64,000 bases of DNA from Apoda limacodes (taxonomy: Eukaryota; Arthropoda; Insecta; Lepidoptera; Limacodidae). The position numbers and the translations under genes are program-made. The notes beneath the pieces are model-generated. The model saw nothing but the letters and a program-made list of their open reading frames with translations. It made no database searches and was not told the origin of the DNA. Within the stretch, counting starts at the first letter, position 1, and the number at the start of each line of letters is the position of its first letter. Location: NCBI GenBank assembly GCA_946406115.1, contig OX291557.1:15656501-15720500 (forward strand), given 5' to 3'. Of the stretch, positions 11,650 to 22,799 are shown in pieces.

Positions 11650-12190
11650 AAAAAAAAAATCTAAAACAAAAACTCAAGTTTTTTAAAATAAAATAACAAA
11701 TAAGGTGAGGAAAAAATATACTATAAAATAAAAATAAAAAATATATATATAGATATACAGTATACAGTGGTATATTAGTTTTTTATAAATTATAATTAAA
11801 CGACAGTACTTAGAACGCTAATATTAACTAGGAATCAGCACAGTGTAATTCTTTATATATTAAAAACAAAAGTATTCCGGTAAGATGAATTTTTCGACCA
11901 ATTTCTCTGCCACATACATGGTCACATAAACACAGACTCACGGACGTCCAAGAATGATTAGTTTTAATATTATTATTTATTATATTAAACAAATTAATTG
12001 TTTATAAAATGTACCATATGTGCTAGACAGATTATTTAACTTCATATTAGTGCACTCATATTATCCTGTAAGTGTTATATTAAAAAAAAAACGTCATTTA
12101 AGTTTCGAAAGACTGGGTTTTTTGACATGTCGAGAGTAGAGCACTACCTCACCGCTCCGCCTATGAGGCGTGCAATTATCAAGTTAACAT
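11650..12190. mobile_element. Secondary insertion in the gypsy pol gene (unidentified)
   Basis: About 540 bases of non-coding AT-rich sequence separate two parts of pol that are contiguous in the family. Its right part contains CACTACCTCACCGCTCCGCC, which on the minus strand looks like a SINE head. The boundaries are approximate. Confidence 0.45.
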
Positions 12191-12248
12191 TCATATCAAG
12201 GCTAATGCAGAACCAAAACACGTACCACCTAGACCTGTTGAATTTAGT

Positions 12249-13398
12249 ATGAAGAAGAATGTTGAAATCGAACTACAACGTTTAGTAGAACAAGGTATCA
12301 TAACCCCAGTTAATCCAAATGAAATATCAATAGAATGGGCAACACCAACTGTCAACGTACTAAAACCAAATGGACAAATACGGATTTGTGGTGATTATCG
12401 AACTACTGTTAACCAAGCATTAATTCAGCACATGCATCCCGTTCCATTATTCGATCAACTACGTCAACGTTTAGCAAATGGTGATAAGTACTCTAAAATT
12501 TATCTAAAAGTTGCGTATCTGCAATATGAAGTCGCACTAGACTCCAAAAAGTATCTTATCATCTCAACACTCAAAGGTTATTACCAGTTCAATAAAATAC
12601 CATTTGGAATTTCACCGGCCCCATCTATTTTTCAAAGTTTTTTAGAAAAACTACTTGAAGATATTTCAAATGTTGCAGTGTATTTTGATGACATAGCCGT
12701 AACAGGAAAAGATGACAAAAAACACCTAGAAAATCTTTCTAGTGTGTTAACAAGATTGCAAAAGGCTGGCTTAAAATTAAATTTAAAAAAATGTTGCTTT
12801 TTGCAACCTGAAATTGAATATTTAGGACATCTTATAAACAAAAATGGAGCAAGTCCTACAAAATCCAAATCGAAGCTATATTAAAAGCACCACCTCCCAT
12901 TAACACCAAAGAACTCAGATCATTCCTTGTAATTTTTTATGAACGTTTCATACCACATATACATGGGTTATGCGCAGATCTACATAAACATAGTCAAAAA
13001 TGGCAGTGGAAGGACAAAGAAGATAAGGTATTTCAAAACATAAGACGTATCATTACGAATTCTAAATATCTCATTGCCTTAAATGAAGACCAACCATTAT
13101 ACCTTGCTTGCGATGCTTATGAAAGGGCGTTGGAGCGGTGTTATATCATAAAATTCAAAACGTTGACCAGCCAATAGCTTTCGCTTCTCGAAAGTTAAAA
13201 CCTGCGGAGAGCAAATACTCAGTCATTGATCGAGAGGCTCTAGCGATCTTCTTTGGAATAAGAAAGTTTGACCAATACTTACGAGGAACGAAGTTTACAC
13301 TTGTAACCGATCATAAGCCTCTAATATATATATTAGGACCTCAAAGAAATCTACCTAAGATTGTTAATAACAGACTTGTTGACAATAGGCAGCTATGA
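12249..13398 (+). pseudogene. Reverse transcriptase and RNase H remnant of the gypsy element
   Basis: RT motifs follow in order: ATPTVNVLKPNGQIRICGDY, then KIYLKVAYLQY, then IPFGISPAPSIFQ, then the YFDD catalytic box, then LEYLGHLI-type. The first catalytic Asp (normally K-I-D-L) is Tyr here. RNase H follows in other frames with PIAFASRKLKPAESKYSVID and LVTDHKPLIYIL. Frameshifts occur near 12884 and between 13100 and 13400. Confidence 0.88.
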
Positions 13399-13726
13399 CT
13401 ATGACATCGTATACAAAAAAGGAGAACATAATATTGTGGCTGATTACCTGTCTAGAATGCCTAACCCTGATGAACAATTATGCGAAACTGAAAAATTAGT
13501 AAACAAAATAAGTAAACAACAACAGCAGGGCAAAATCCGAGATCTAACATTAAACGAGGAAATTATCAGAAAAGAAACTAAAAATGACTCAATCCTTAGA
13601 CAAGTATCAGAATGTATAAAATTAGATTGGAAAAACTATCACAATGAAAGTGACCTTAAGCCGTTTTACAGAAAACGTGATGAAATTTCTTTAGGAAACA
13701 AAATTGTTATGTGACAAGGAAGAATT

Positions 13727-14930
13727 GTGATGCCAAAAACATTGCAACTTCAGACCTTAGAGTATTTGCACACTGGACATCCTGGGTCATCTTCAATGAG
13801 AGCTCTTGCACGGTTTTATGTTTGGTGGTCGTCAGTCGACGAAGACATTGAATTCCATGTAAAAAAATGTTATAAATGTCAAGAAAACAGACCAAACAAT
13901 CCTAAACTCCCTGTTTTTTCCTGGTCAATTCCAAATCGAGTGTGGGAAAGAATTCACATTGATTTTGCAGGACCATTTGAAGGGAAATATTGGCTTGTAC
14001 TTGCTGATGCTTTGTTTAAATGGATCGAAGTGAAACCCATGATAAAAATAACCACATCAAAATTATGCGATAAACTTTTTTATTTTTCCGACTTTTGGAA
14101 TACCACAAGTTATAGTATCCGATAATGGACCCCAACTAACATCAAAAGAATTTAAGGAATACTGTGAAAACAAAGGTATTTTACATGTTACGTCATCACC
14201 ATATCACCCAAGGACTAATGGGTTAGCAGAACGTCTAGTCCGCACCCTAAAGACAAGAATGGCTGCTAGTACTGGGGACAAATTAAGTACCAAAAACAGA
14301 CTTCGTAACTTTTTGTTCTCATACCGAAATACTCCTCACAGTACAACAGGAAAATCGCCAGCTCAAATGATGCTTGGTCGTCAACTGCCATGTCTTCTGG
14401 ATAATGTACGCCCAAATCTCAGAAAAACATTGCAGCACAAAACTATTCAAGAAAATATCAAAACCGATGAAGTTTCTCTTATTTACAGACCGGGAGATAA
14501 AATATTTACAAAAACTCAATGCGAACATAAGTGGAAACCAGCTGTAATCGCTAAAAGAAATAATAAATATTCATATATTATAACCATTCCTGAAGGTATA
14601 GAAAAACGAAGACATGCTGACCACATCCGTCCAAGAATGAGTGAACAACTTCACCAAACTGTTGTTACTGAAAACAAAGATATTGAAAAAATATCAAGAT
14701 CACCAGATATGATATCACCTAATCTTTTACTCACAAGTGATCGAGCATCATTGATTGAACCCCCAAACGTCTCTGTAAATTCTAGAAATATGAGATGTTT
14801 GAATGAAAATAATTCGGAATGGCCTGAATCGGGTGAAAGACCAACACCAGTTCTAGGAGCGACTCCACTACGACGACATAGTCATCGCCAAATTAGACGT
14901 CCAACTCGTCTCATTGAACAATTAGACTAA
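13727..14930 (+). pseudogene. Integrase remnant of the gypsy element
   Basis: It carries the zinc-binding H-H-C-C motif (HTGHPG...CYKCQ) and the catalytic region with IHIDFAGPF, then, after a frameshift near 14100, VSDNGPQLTS and LAERLVRTLK, so the three catalytic acids are visible across two frames. The last frame (14259-14930) carries the C-terminal part with RNTPHSTTGKSPAQMMLGRQ. Confidence 0.88.
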
Positions 14931-14941
14931 ATGGGGAGGAA

Positions 14942-15079
14942 TGTTATATAGTAGTACTTCCATACAATGTCATATTAAAAATATTATGAACGCCTGTCAT
15001 TATAGACATTACAATAAATATAAACTATATTTGTGCATAAATTTTTTTTAATAAATAGTTTTAATTCAAAGATATATTA
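14942..15079 (+). repeat. Right LTR of the gypsy element
   Basis: It starts TGTTATATAGTAGT directly after the purine-rich tract and ends GATATATTA. The extra 16 bases around 15045-15060 relative to the left LTR look like an AT-slippage insertion. Confidence 0.9.
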
Positions 15080-15199
15080 AATTGATATTATTAAGTAAAA
15101 ACACAAGATTTTATCCGAAAAAAGCCTTAAAATTCCATGTTTTTTTTTCAATAAAGTAGGGAGTAAAATGTATTTTTAACAGAGCAAAAAGTGAATAAA

Positions 15200-15287
15200 A
15201 AAATATTTAAATGTCCGGGGTAAGGCCCCAAAATCCGGGGTTTTTACGCTTTCAGTCCTGGGCGGAAGTTTTTAGAGATGGCAGCCC
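15200..15287. mobile_element. Right end of a TA-type MITE/pogo-like element
   Basis: The sequence ends GATGGCAGCCC followed by TA, matching the right end of 9050-9163. Inside it are CCGGGG-rich stretches. No left end is close by, so it is a solo end or a deletion product. Confidence 0.5.
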
Positions 15288-15623
15288 TATGTCTGCTCGA
15301 TGGTCTGCACCCAGATTATTTTATAAAGTTACATAAACATATCTTCTTTAGTTCAGTTACGTTTAACGTTTCTATTTATAAGACCGCGGTGCTCTTGTGT
15401 GTACATTTGTCTAGAAAATATCTTTATCTTTAAAGGATATTCGATGCGTTCAATGCGCAGAAAAATATAATTTATCAAATGGAAGTTCAATGCTTGGGAA
15501 TAGAATACATCTTTAATTCATAAAAGTTATCGTCAAATTTGCATTTACAAATACTTAATTCTGTCAATAATAATATATAATACCTAACTGCTTGCAGGTG
15601 GATACATATCTAAAAGTATAAAT
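15288..15623. other. Upstream region of COQ9/glomulin
   Basis: Intergenic sequence that should contain the promoter of the COQ9 first exon. No TATA box or initiator stands out clearly. Confidence 0.4.
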
Positions 15624-15654
15624 ATGAACAAATTGCCAGGTTTATTTTTTCGAT
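15624..15654 (+). CDS. COQ9: COQ9 candidate first coding exon
   Basis: ATG in context AAT-ATG-A, 10 codons plus one base, then a consensus GTAAGT donor. The single spare T completes TCA (Ser) with the CA at 17740. If not spliced, the same ATG would make a 15-codon upstream frame ending at a TGA before the glomulin start. Confidence 0.65.
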
Positions 15655-18600
15655 GTAAGTATTTTTATTGAGTGATTTCAACATTTAAATCTCACCCTAA
15701 AATTAAATTGTCCTAACAGTAAATTTATGCTTACAACAGAATTATTGTGTATTGTGATTTTAGAATAGAGTTCAATAAGCAAACAAGTAATATGGATAAT
15801 AAAACTGACATTGTGTCTGTGATCTCTAATTTGTTGGATGCTGAGAAGTACAAGGAAGCATTAAACCTTCCAAATGATGAAAAATGTGTCAAGTGGTTTA
15901 AAGATAACTGTTGGGATTTAATTTCTGTCATCATAGACAAAATAAAAGATGACACTATAATATTAAAACCATCATTGCACAACACTTGTGAAGAATTACT
16001 GTCACTTATAGTGCAAAAAGCAACTCCTGAAGAAGCTCTGTTAGAATTTATTGAACAAATAGAATTAGCAAAAAATGATGCTCAATTTAGTATTATACTA
16101 CAGCCGTTGCAACAACTTCTGAAGAAATTGTCACATAAACGCACTAGATCTTTAGAATGGTGTCTCAATTCTATAAGTACTTATATTGAAACTATTCCAT
16201 TGCCTGATTGTCAGTTGGAAGGCGAAGAACGGCTCCTTATGGATTGTGATGATGATATAAGAAGAATTAATAAAGTTTGTTCAATTCTTATTCCTTTTTA
16301 TAAACCCTTTATTGAGGAATTGAATCAAGGTGATCGTAACACAAAAACTAAGCAAATAATAACAGCATTTTTAATAAGTCTTCAAGGAAAACCTTTTATT
16401 TACTTGGACTTAGAACCCGAATCAAATGCATCAGGTGAAGCCAGACAATGTTGCTATGAAATGTTACAAGATATATGTATTCTAGAAAAAGATGTCAATA
16501 AATTTTTGGTCTTCGTTGAAAACTTTAATAAAAATAAATCTAAATCACAAAGCAAAGATGTTGATTGTGAAAATGAGAAATCACCTTATGAACATGAAGA
16601 AAAAATTAATATGACTACACTATCAGGATTTTATTATTGTGTACATTCAGGACATTTTGATATACCTGAATATGCAATTCCACAAGTATATTCTACAGAG
16701 TATATTGTACACACTGGTATGCTTTGTGTAATACATTTACTTAGTTTTTCTGAGTACAGTCCACTTATGAAAGGCATTGCTCTTTGTTATTCTCTGTTTA
16801 ACCGTTTCTCTAATAATATTTCCCATACATTCTTAAGTTTGCCAGTACATTTTGAATTGTGTAAAAGTTTAATGAATGTCACTCTTAATTCAAATTACAC
16901 CTTGGTACGTAAAAAAACAGTTAATTTAATTGGTTGTCATATAAAAAAGTTTGAGTTTAAAGGAAGATGTATACTAATAAAGTACATATTAGAAACTGCT
17001 AATCACCCTGGATTAATGGGTTATGCAGTTACATCATACAAGAATTCAATTGATGAAGCTTTTAAGAGTCCACTATTACCAGACTGCTTTACGGGTGCAC
17101 AGTTCTTGAGTATGCTAAGAAAGGTTTGGCATTTACCACAAGGAGTAGAAACTGACCTTGTTGAGTTATCTGATCAGATTTTATCAGTATTGAACTGTTT
17201 AAGATATCTCATTTTGAAAGACACTGAAAACAAAACTGGTATCAAAGATCATTTATCAATTATTGAGTCAGAATACTTAGATCCATTGAGAACAGGTCTG
17301 AAGTTATCTAAAGCTCATTATGAAGTTAAGTTATTAGATGTCGACAAGAGTGAAAATGTTGAGCCACAAATTTCCATTAATGTTGCTGGAAGTACTCTTG
17401 GTAATATTCCTAAAGAAAAGAAAAAAGAAATACTACTTGCAGCTCTAAATTGTTTTCATCTTATGGAAGGTCTTGTAGCGCGTCTAACTGAGTGTATCAA
17501 TATGAGTCAATGAGTTTAAATATGATCCTACTATTTAATCATTAACTGTAATCAATAAACAAATCATTTTTATTTTTTTTATTCTTTGTTCATTGGTGTT
17601 GCTACATTTACCATACCTATCTCATTACTATAGTATTAGCAATACTTTATCATTCAACATAATGTGCCATAGTAGAATCTTCAATAAAAATAACTATAAC
17701 CCAAATTTTGGTCAGTCAGTAAATTAATTTTGTTGACAGCATTGAGAACTAGCAAAAAGTGTGCTTTGCCTCTTGCATCTGCCCAGACCAAAACTATTCA
17801 TAGAGTGATAAGAAATTACTGTCAAAATAATGTGGAAACAAAGGTACAAGTAATGACAACAGAGCATGATGAACGCCAATATGAAGAAGATGTGAAGAGT
17901 AGAATATTGGAAAGAGCCCTAGAGTTTGTCCCTAAAAAAGGATGGTCAGTAGAATCATTAAGTTCCGGTGCTGAAGCAGTTGGCTACCCTGGTGTTACAC
18001 ATGGCTTATTTCCTAATGGAGGTGGAGATCTTGTTCACTACTTCAATGTCAAATGCAACAAACAATTGGTGGACCAGATGAAAGATGTAAGTTTATAAAT
18101 TCCTTGGTACCTTGGTATATTACATAGTTACTATTTTCTTTAAGTGTGCTTTCAGACTAAGTTTTAAGTAAATTATGTCACTTTAGCTATGTCCCTTTTA
18201 TGATTACCAAATTCATTTTTGTTATTTAGTATATGTGTATGTAGATGTAAAATTTTATCACTGTAGTTTGAGGTAGTCACTGGTCTAGGTGCTTTTGTTT
18301 TGTACATCCTCAGTACAGAGGCACAGATCTCTTTTTGGAAAAAGAAGGCTTAGGCCATGGCCATGCTGGCCCATTGCAGATTGCAGGACACTGAAAAAGC
18401 CAAGTTTTCAACTTGGCGTAGCGACTACTGTCATATAACAAAAACTATTATAATAGTACCAGTATATATTCATAAGTCATTATAGATTTCCAAAAAGTCT
18501 ATGGGAAAAACTGTTTGTATATATTTACTCCTATAAATATGTTTTTTTTGATACCATGGTATAAGTGCTTCTTATCTAGCTTAGAATTAAATATAGTATG

Positions 18601-21600
18601 GGTGATGACCCATACTAAGAAATTATGCATTTTAGATAATTGCTTTACTTGGGTATTAAATGGACAATACATGAAAACATACTTCTTTAGGATGCTGATG
18701 TGTCACGGTCCCAGGAACATTAGCCTACGCTGGTTGGTTTTACATGTATTATCGTTATATATGTTAAAATTATTGCGAACATTTACTATCTAGATTCCCA
18801 TGTGATAACTGAGTCACATTATGAACTAAGTATCAATATCCTTTAGGTTTACTTGTGAGTATCAAACTTATAACAATCTTATCTTATATATTTAATAATA
18901 ATATTATATTGTATTTTCTGTACAGTGGCCAACAAGTGAACTAAAGGAATCTGAAGTACCAACAAAGTTTATAGAAAGAGCTATTATGACAAGGCTTTTA
19001 ATGATTGAACCATACAAGTGAGTTAGTTATTTTATAGTTTTTAAGGGTAGCTAGCTTTCCATACATGAATTATTTTTTTTATTTATTACATATTAAAAAT
19101 ATACATCTTAATAAAGTTTGATCAAATCTGCCAAACTGCATTGCATTTTTCGCATAAACCAAAAGCAAGCCCCAATGGTAATCTGGAATTCAACATTCAA
19201 TAAACAAACTGTCCAACGCATGAATTCCTCCTTTTACACCACCACTAATACTACTACTACAGAGTTGAAGTTTTCCACAAACATCGTGAACATCATGACA
19301 AGTAACGTCTAACATGCATTTTGATAAAATTCTGTGAAGAAATTCTCCTTTTCTAATGGGACATACACCTGGACATTTATCAGGAGCAATAAAATGATTA
19401 TCCATTAAAGCATGAATTTCATCAGGGAACAATCAAATTATTTAACTTCATAGTAAGATTTGCAATAGCATCTCGGAGTCTTTCACTAGTAAAAAATAAG
19501 ACCAATGTTCAGCTTATAAGTAATTAGATTTCCTAATGACTTTTTGGATGCAAGACTTTTTAAGTAAAATATTAATTTCATTGTTAGATCATAAATCCAG
19601 TGAATATCCTCAGCCTGATTTATCATTTTGTCTCGTAAAATAACAGCGACCAATAACAGGACTTGTTTAGAGGAAAATATGGAATTCACCAAAAGTCAAA
19701 AAATGTGACTACAAAGCAGTAAAAACATTGAATTCCATACAAAAAATTACAAGTTTCATTATTACATATAAATTACTTGAGAAGTTTATAAAGAATACCT
19801 CTCATAGTAATGTATATGACATTGTGTAATGATTTTCTTTACATTTAGGTACATGCTTATTGTTAGTATAACTGAAATTAGCTTTCAGGCCTATATCACC
19901 CTCTTAAGGAACCCTACTAGTTTGCCTACTTGCTCAATCGGCATCTCAATCGATTCCTCTACACCTGAAATCAAACTGATTTTTTTCAGAAATATTGAAC
20001 TTGTAAATAACCCATTTATCATCAATAAATTTTTTTTTGTCGGTATTTATCTCATATTCTTCATTTTAGATAAAACTAAGTTCTATTGAATTTTAATCTA
20101 CAAGTATTATATTATTTTTTAACTTTAAATTCAATATGGAGTCCATTTTTTAAAAAAAAATCTGTTTGATACTGAGGTAGGTACTGTATATTTTTTGTCA
20201 GTATTACAAAATTCAAGATGGCGGATCTAGTATGGCGCGCATTGTTTTATGCCAAAATTTAACAAAGCGACTAGTAAGTTAAGTTACCTACTCGCGTACG
20301 GTAGTTGCTGCCGAACCAATTTTTATTAACTTATATTTGGAATGGATACAGAACCCTAGACCTACCTATGCGGGTCTGACACGCACTTCTACGATTTTTT
20401 CCATATAACTAAATAATTTCTTTCAGGAGCACTTGGCCCAAGGCAATGGCGATACAAGCGTTACCCGGCAATGTACCAAACTGTCTAGCGACATTACTTT
20501 CCCTGGTAGATGATATTTGCTACCACTCTGGTGATCGTAGTGTTGATGTAAGTATTTTATTATATTCTTAATTGGAACATACCACATTTCAAGAGAAAGT
20601 TTGTAGGTATAGCAAATATAGGTGAAATCGTAAAAAGTGGCCTAACCTAGATTGTCCAATTATAATAGTGGTTATTAGATGAAGTCAAAATGTTGCAGTC
20701 AAATTGAAGCTAAATCAATTAAATCGGTGGCTCCCTGGCGCGTGGCTTTATTGGTAGTAAGTACTTCCTGGGGATCCGAGAGCCGCTGGCTCGATCCCCA
20801 CACAAGTCAAAAATTCATGTGATGTACATTTGTATTTGTCTTAAGTCTAGGTGTTTACTATGTTGAATTTAGTTACATAACATAAAGTTATTATGTACCT
20901 ACCAATGCATTTACCGAAAGTAAAGTATATAAATATTTGCATCCATTATCTGGTTTCCATTATATAAGCTTTACTTAAAATAAAGATTAATAAGAAATTA
21001 TTTTCACAAATCAATGCATATTTTCAGTTTAACTGGTACATTCGCCGGGTGGGGTTAGCCGGTATTTACAAAGCAGCTGAGCTGTTCTACTTGACCGACA
21101 ATAGCCAGGAATGCAGCGGCACCAAGAACTTTGTGACGTCAAGAATACGGGACGCGCAGTTGATACAGACGGCCATCAGTTTGAATCCAGTGTCTGCAGC
21201 CCCACAGACTTTAACGGCTGCTTTTGTCACAGTAAGTTCAATGTTTGGTTAGAGAGTGGTACTTGGATCCTTTTTTCCATCAAGCCTTACAATTGGGAGA
21301 AATAATAACACACATTTTACTGGCATATTATAATGCCTACTATTTGGTAGGGAATTGCAGTAGTTTGTACATGTGTTTGTTTAAGGATATAATAGCCTTT
21401 GCTTGTCTGCATTCTGTTAATTCTGCCTACTGTTTAAGTACTTCAGTCAGGTAAACACGGTTTAGGTTGGCTTAAGGGTATTTGGACGGAATGACATATA
21501 ATAAAATTTAACCAATTCATGAATGACCTCTTATTCTAGACCGATTTTCGCTAGGAGTTGTGTACTATATTAGAATGACACGCTAGACGTGTCACAGGCC

Positions 21601-22203
21601 CTACAGGCTGAAATATATGATACTTTAGTACATTTTCTCCATTTAGGTTTTGACGCGTTTCTTGTGTCATTGGCTTCTGATGAAAATTTAGCTTGACACG
21701 TCTCGTTAGTCATTGGTAATAGTTTTTTTACTCGTTCGTTTGATGGATAAACAACAACACAGCATCGTAACCGACAGGCGGTGTGGGGCCGATTCTAGAA
21801 ATCTGCTGTATGGAAGAGTGCGAGCCCCTTTTTAACCGTGTGCTGCGACGTACCGATTTTGAGGAACTCTCAATTTGGTACTGTGACCACCATCAACGCA
21901 ATGCACAAGCGAAATTTTAGATATTTCCCACGCTTACCTACAAGAGAGTTAACTTAATATAAGGTTTTTTTATTATACATACATAGGTATATCAGAATCA
22001 AAACCCATAACGGAAGCGAGGCAATAGGCGACCAATGGTGAATCAATATGACATTCCGTGTTACATAATCTTCGGCAAAGGAATATACTAACCGATTCGC
22101 CGAGACAGTGAAATTGAAACAAGAAACTAAATATTTTATTATAATTAATACAAAATTTCTCTTTCAGGCTAAGAATATTTTGGGCATAAATACTGTGAAG
22201 TAG
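15624..22203 (+). CDS. COQ9: COQ9, mitochondrial ubiquinone biosynthesis protein (six exons)
   Basis: COQ9 is a mitochondrial lipid-binding protein that presents ubiquinone precursors to COQ7 in the COQ complex. Exons are 15624-15654, 17740-18086, 18926-19017, 20427-20547, 21028-21231 and 22168-22203 (stop TAG), giving 276 residues with all phases agreeing. The domain is clear: FVPKKGWSVESLSSGAEAVG (about 73-92), GYPGVTHGLFPNGG, STWPKAMAIQALPGNVPNCL and FNWYIRRVGLAGIYKAAELF. The last exon encodes only AKNILGINTVK. Exon 1 is my inference: the 17740 exon has no in-frame ATG before an upstream stop at 17697, and it starts at a good acceptor (TTTTGTTGACAG). The short upstream exon gives MNKLPGLFFRSLRTSKK, a basic, acid-free mitochondrial presequence. 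A weaker alternative first exon is ATGTGCCATA at 17662. An AATAAA lies at 22305. Confidence 0.9.
15792..17513 (+). CDS. GLMN: Glomulin (FAP68), single exon
   Basis: Glomulin is an all-helical HEAT-like protein that binds the RING protein RBX1 and restrains cullin-RING ubiquitin ligases; it also binds FKBP12 and MET in vertebrates. Here it is 573 residues, close to the vertebrate length, and intronless. Recognition rests on its C-terminal third: CFTGAQFLSML (about 432-442), LPQGVETDLVELSDQILSVL and CLRYLILKDTENKTG, then PLRTGLKLSKAHYE, all in the order of the vertebrate protein. I start at 15792 (AATATGG, good context) rather than 15747, whose 15 extra residues look like leader. AATAAA follows at 17554. 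The gene lies on the same strand within the inferred intron 1 of COQ9. Confidence 0.93.
   Translation: MDNKTDIVSVISNLLDAEKYKEALNLPNDEKCVKWFKDNCWDLISVIIDKIKDDTIILKPSLHNTCEELLSLIVQKATPEEALLEFIEQIELAKNDAQFSIILQPLQQLLKKLSHKRTRSLEWCLNSISTYIETIPLPDCQLEGEERLLMDCDDDIRRINKVCSILIPFYKPFIEELNQGDRNTKTKQIITAFLISLQGKPFIYLDLEPESNASGEARQCCYEMLQDICILEKDVNKFLVFVENFNKNKSKSQSKDVDCENEKSPYEHEEKINMTTLSGFYYCVHSGHFDIPEYAIPQVYSTEYIVHTGMLCVIHLLSFSEYSPLMKGIALCYSLFNRFSNNISHTFLSLPVHFELCKSLMNVTLNSNYTLVRKKTVNLIGCHIKKFEFKGRCILIKYILETANHPGLMGYAVTSYKNSIDEAFKSPLLPDCFTGAQFLSMLRKVWHLPQGVETDLVELSDQILSVLNCLRYLILKDTENKTGIKDHLSIIESEYLDPLRTGLKLSKAHYEVKLLDVDKSENVEPQISINVAGSTLGNIPKEKKKEILLAALNCFHLMEGLVARLTECINMSQ
17554..17559 (+). terminator. 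Polyadenylation signal of glomulin
   Basis: AATAAA, 40 bases after the stop codon. Confidence 0.7.
17740..18086 (+). CDS. COQ9: COQ9 exon 2
   Basis: It runs from the TTGACAG acceptor to the GTAAGT donor and encodes the end of the presequence and the first helices, through CNKQLVDQMKD. Confidence 0.92.
18926..19017 (+). CDS. COQ9: COQ9 exon 3
   Basis: Acceptor TGTACAG, donor GTGAGT. It encodes WPTSELKESEVPTKFIERAI and onward to MIEPY. In phase 0, out phase 2. Confidence 0.9.
20427..20547 (+). CDS. COQ9: COQ9 exon 4
   Basis: Acceptor TTTCAG, donor GTAAGT. It encodes STWPKAMAIQALPGNVPNCL, then LVDDICYHSGDRSVD. Confidence 0.93.
20736..20990 (+). mobile_element. tRNA-headed SINE, copy 1 (COQ9 intron 4)
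   Basis: The head has GTGGCTTTATTGGTAGTAAG (A box) and GGCTCGATCCCCACACAAG (B box), then a body with ATTCATGTGATGTACATTTG and CTAGGTGTTTACTATGTT. It matches the copy at 61197-61497. Confidence 0.75.
21028..21231 (+). CDS. COQ9: COQ9 exon 5
   Basis: Acceptor TTTTCAG, donor GTAAGT, 68 codons. It encodes FNWYIRRVGLAGIYKAAELF and the C-terminal helix residues RDAQLIQTAISLNP. Confidence 0.93.
22168..22203 (+). CDS. COQ9: COQ9 exon 6 (last)
   Basis: Acceptor CTTTCAG, then 11 codons AKNILGINTVK and TAG. The short tail agrees with the G-L/I-N ending common in COQ9. Confidence 0.85.
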   Translation, partial: AKNILGINTVK

Positions 22204-22304
22204 AAAAGGCACCTGGAAACGGTCACGCACACAATTTTATATGTAACTACGACACAAATTGTAAAATAGGACTTTAATTAGGTATGTTGTCAGTATTTTT
22301 GTGG

Positions 22305-22310
22305 AATAAA
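22305..22310 (+). terminator. Polyadenylation signal of COQ9
   Basis: AATAAA about 100 bases after the COQ9 stop codon. Confidence 0.6.
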
Positions 22311-22716
22311 TGGATGCTGTTAATGATCTGTTTAATTTCGAATTTCAGGTGCACTCAGTGTCGTAACTAGCCTTTTGTGCGCCCGGTGCAAGCTTCTATC
22401 TCGAAAAAAGGTTAATGCAAAGGAGGCAAACATGCTTTCCTGATGTTTAGCACTCACCTAAGACCATGGACACCTGTAACACCAGGTAGTAGGCGTATCT
22501 CCCCGAAATGCTAAAAGAAAATGGTTTTTTCTCTGTTTTTTACTCTTCTAAGTTCTATGACTCCAATTTTAACTCCTGTCATTCCTCGAACATTCACATT
22601 TGCCGTGCCGACCATCGAAAAAAAGTAGATTAGAGTAGCTATCTAATAAGTGATTGAAAACATTATGATGTCGAGGATTACCTTATAAACAAGATGTCCG
22701 TGGAGTATGCCTACTG

Positions 22717-22799
22717 GGAATACCACGTAAAAAAAACGCGCGTACAGACTCTACCTCGTAGGTGGCGGAGAAAATATTTAGGAATGAATAAGTAGAGTT
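22717..22799 (+). repeat. Dispersed repeat, copy A
   Basis: It shares AATACCACGTAAAAAAA, CTACAGACTCTACCTC-type and AGGTGGCGG(A/G)GAAAA through AGAATGAATAAGTA with 31597-31675 in direct orientation. Confidence 0.7.

Larger units (their letters stand above)
10478..15079 (+). mobile_element. Decayed Ty3/gypsy LTR retrotransposon
   Basis: The element is bounded by LTRs of 127 and 138 bp that start TGT(C/T)ATA and end GATATATTA. A candidate primer site TGGCGACGAGGAG follows the left LTR, and a purine tract AAATGGGGAGGAA precedes the right LTR. In order it carries gag-like, protease-like, reverse transcriptase, RNase H and integrase remnants on the plus strand, split by frameshifts and stops. Two foreign insertions interrupt it (11080-11208 and about 11650-12190). 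I saw no envelope-like frame and no clear flanking duplication. The integrase and gene order place it in Ty3/gypsy, probably a Mag-like lineage (inference). It is inactive as found. Confidence 0.92.

Noticed and set aside
15747..15791. Earlier methionine for glomulin
   Set aside because: The 15 extra residues have no resemblance to the family, and the ATG at 15792 has better context.
17662..17671. Alternative first exon for COQ9 (ATGTGCCATA then GTAGAA)
   Set aside because: Phase fits, but the donor is weak and the peptide M-C-H is not presequence-like; kept only as an alternative.
17515..19020. CRISPR arrays, rRNA genes, operons or bacterial-type gene clusters
   Set aside because: None were seen anywhere in the window; gene structure is eukaryotic throughout, with spliced exons such as those of COQ9 here.
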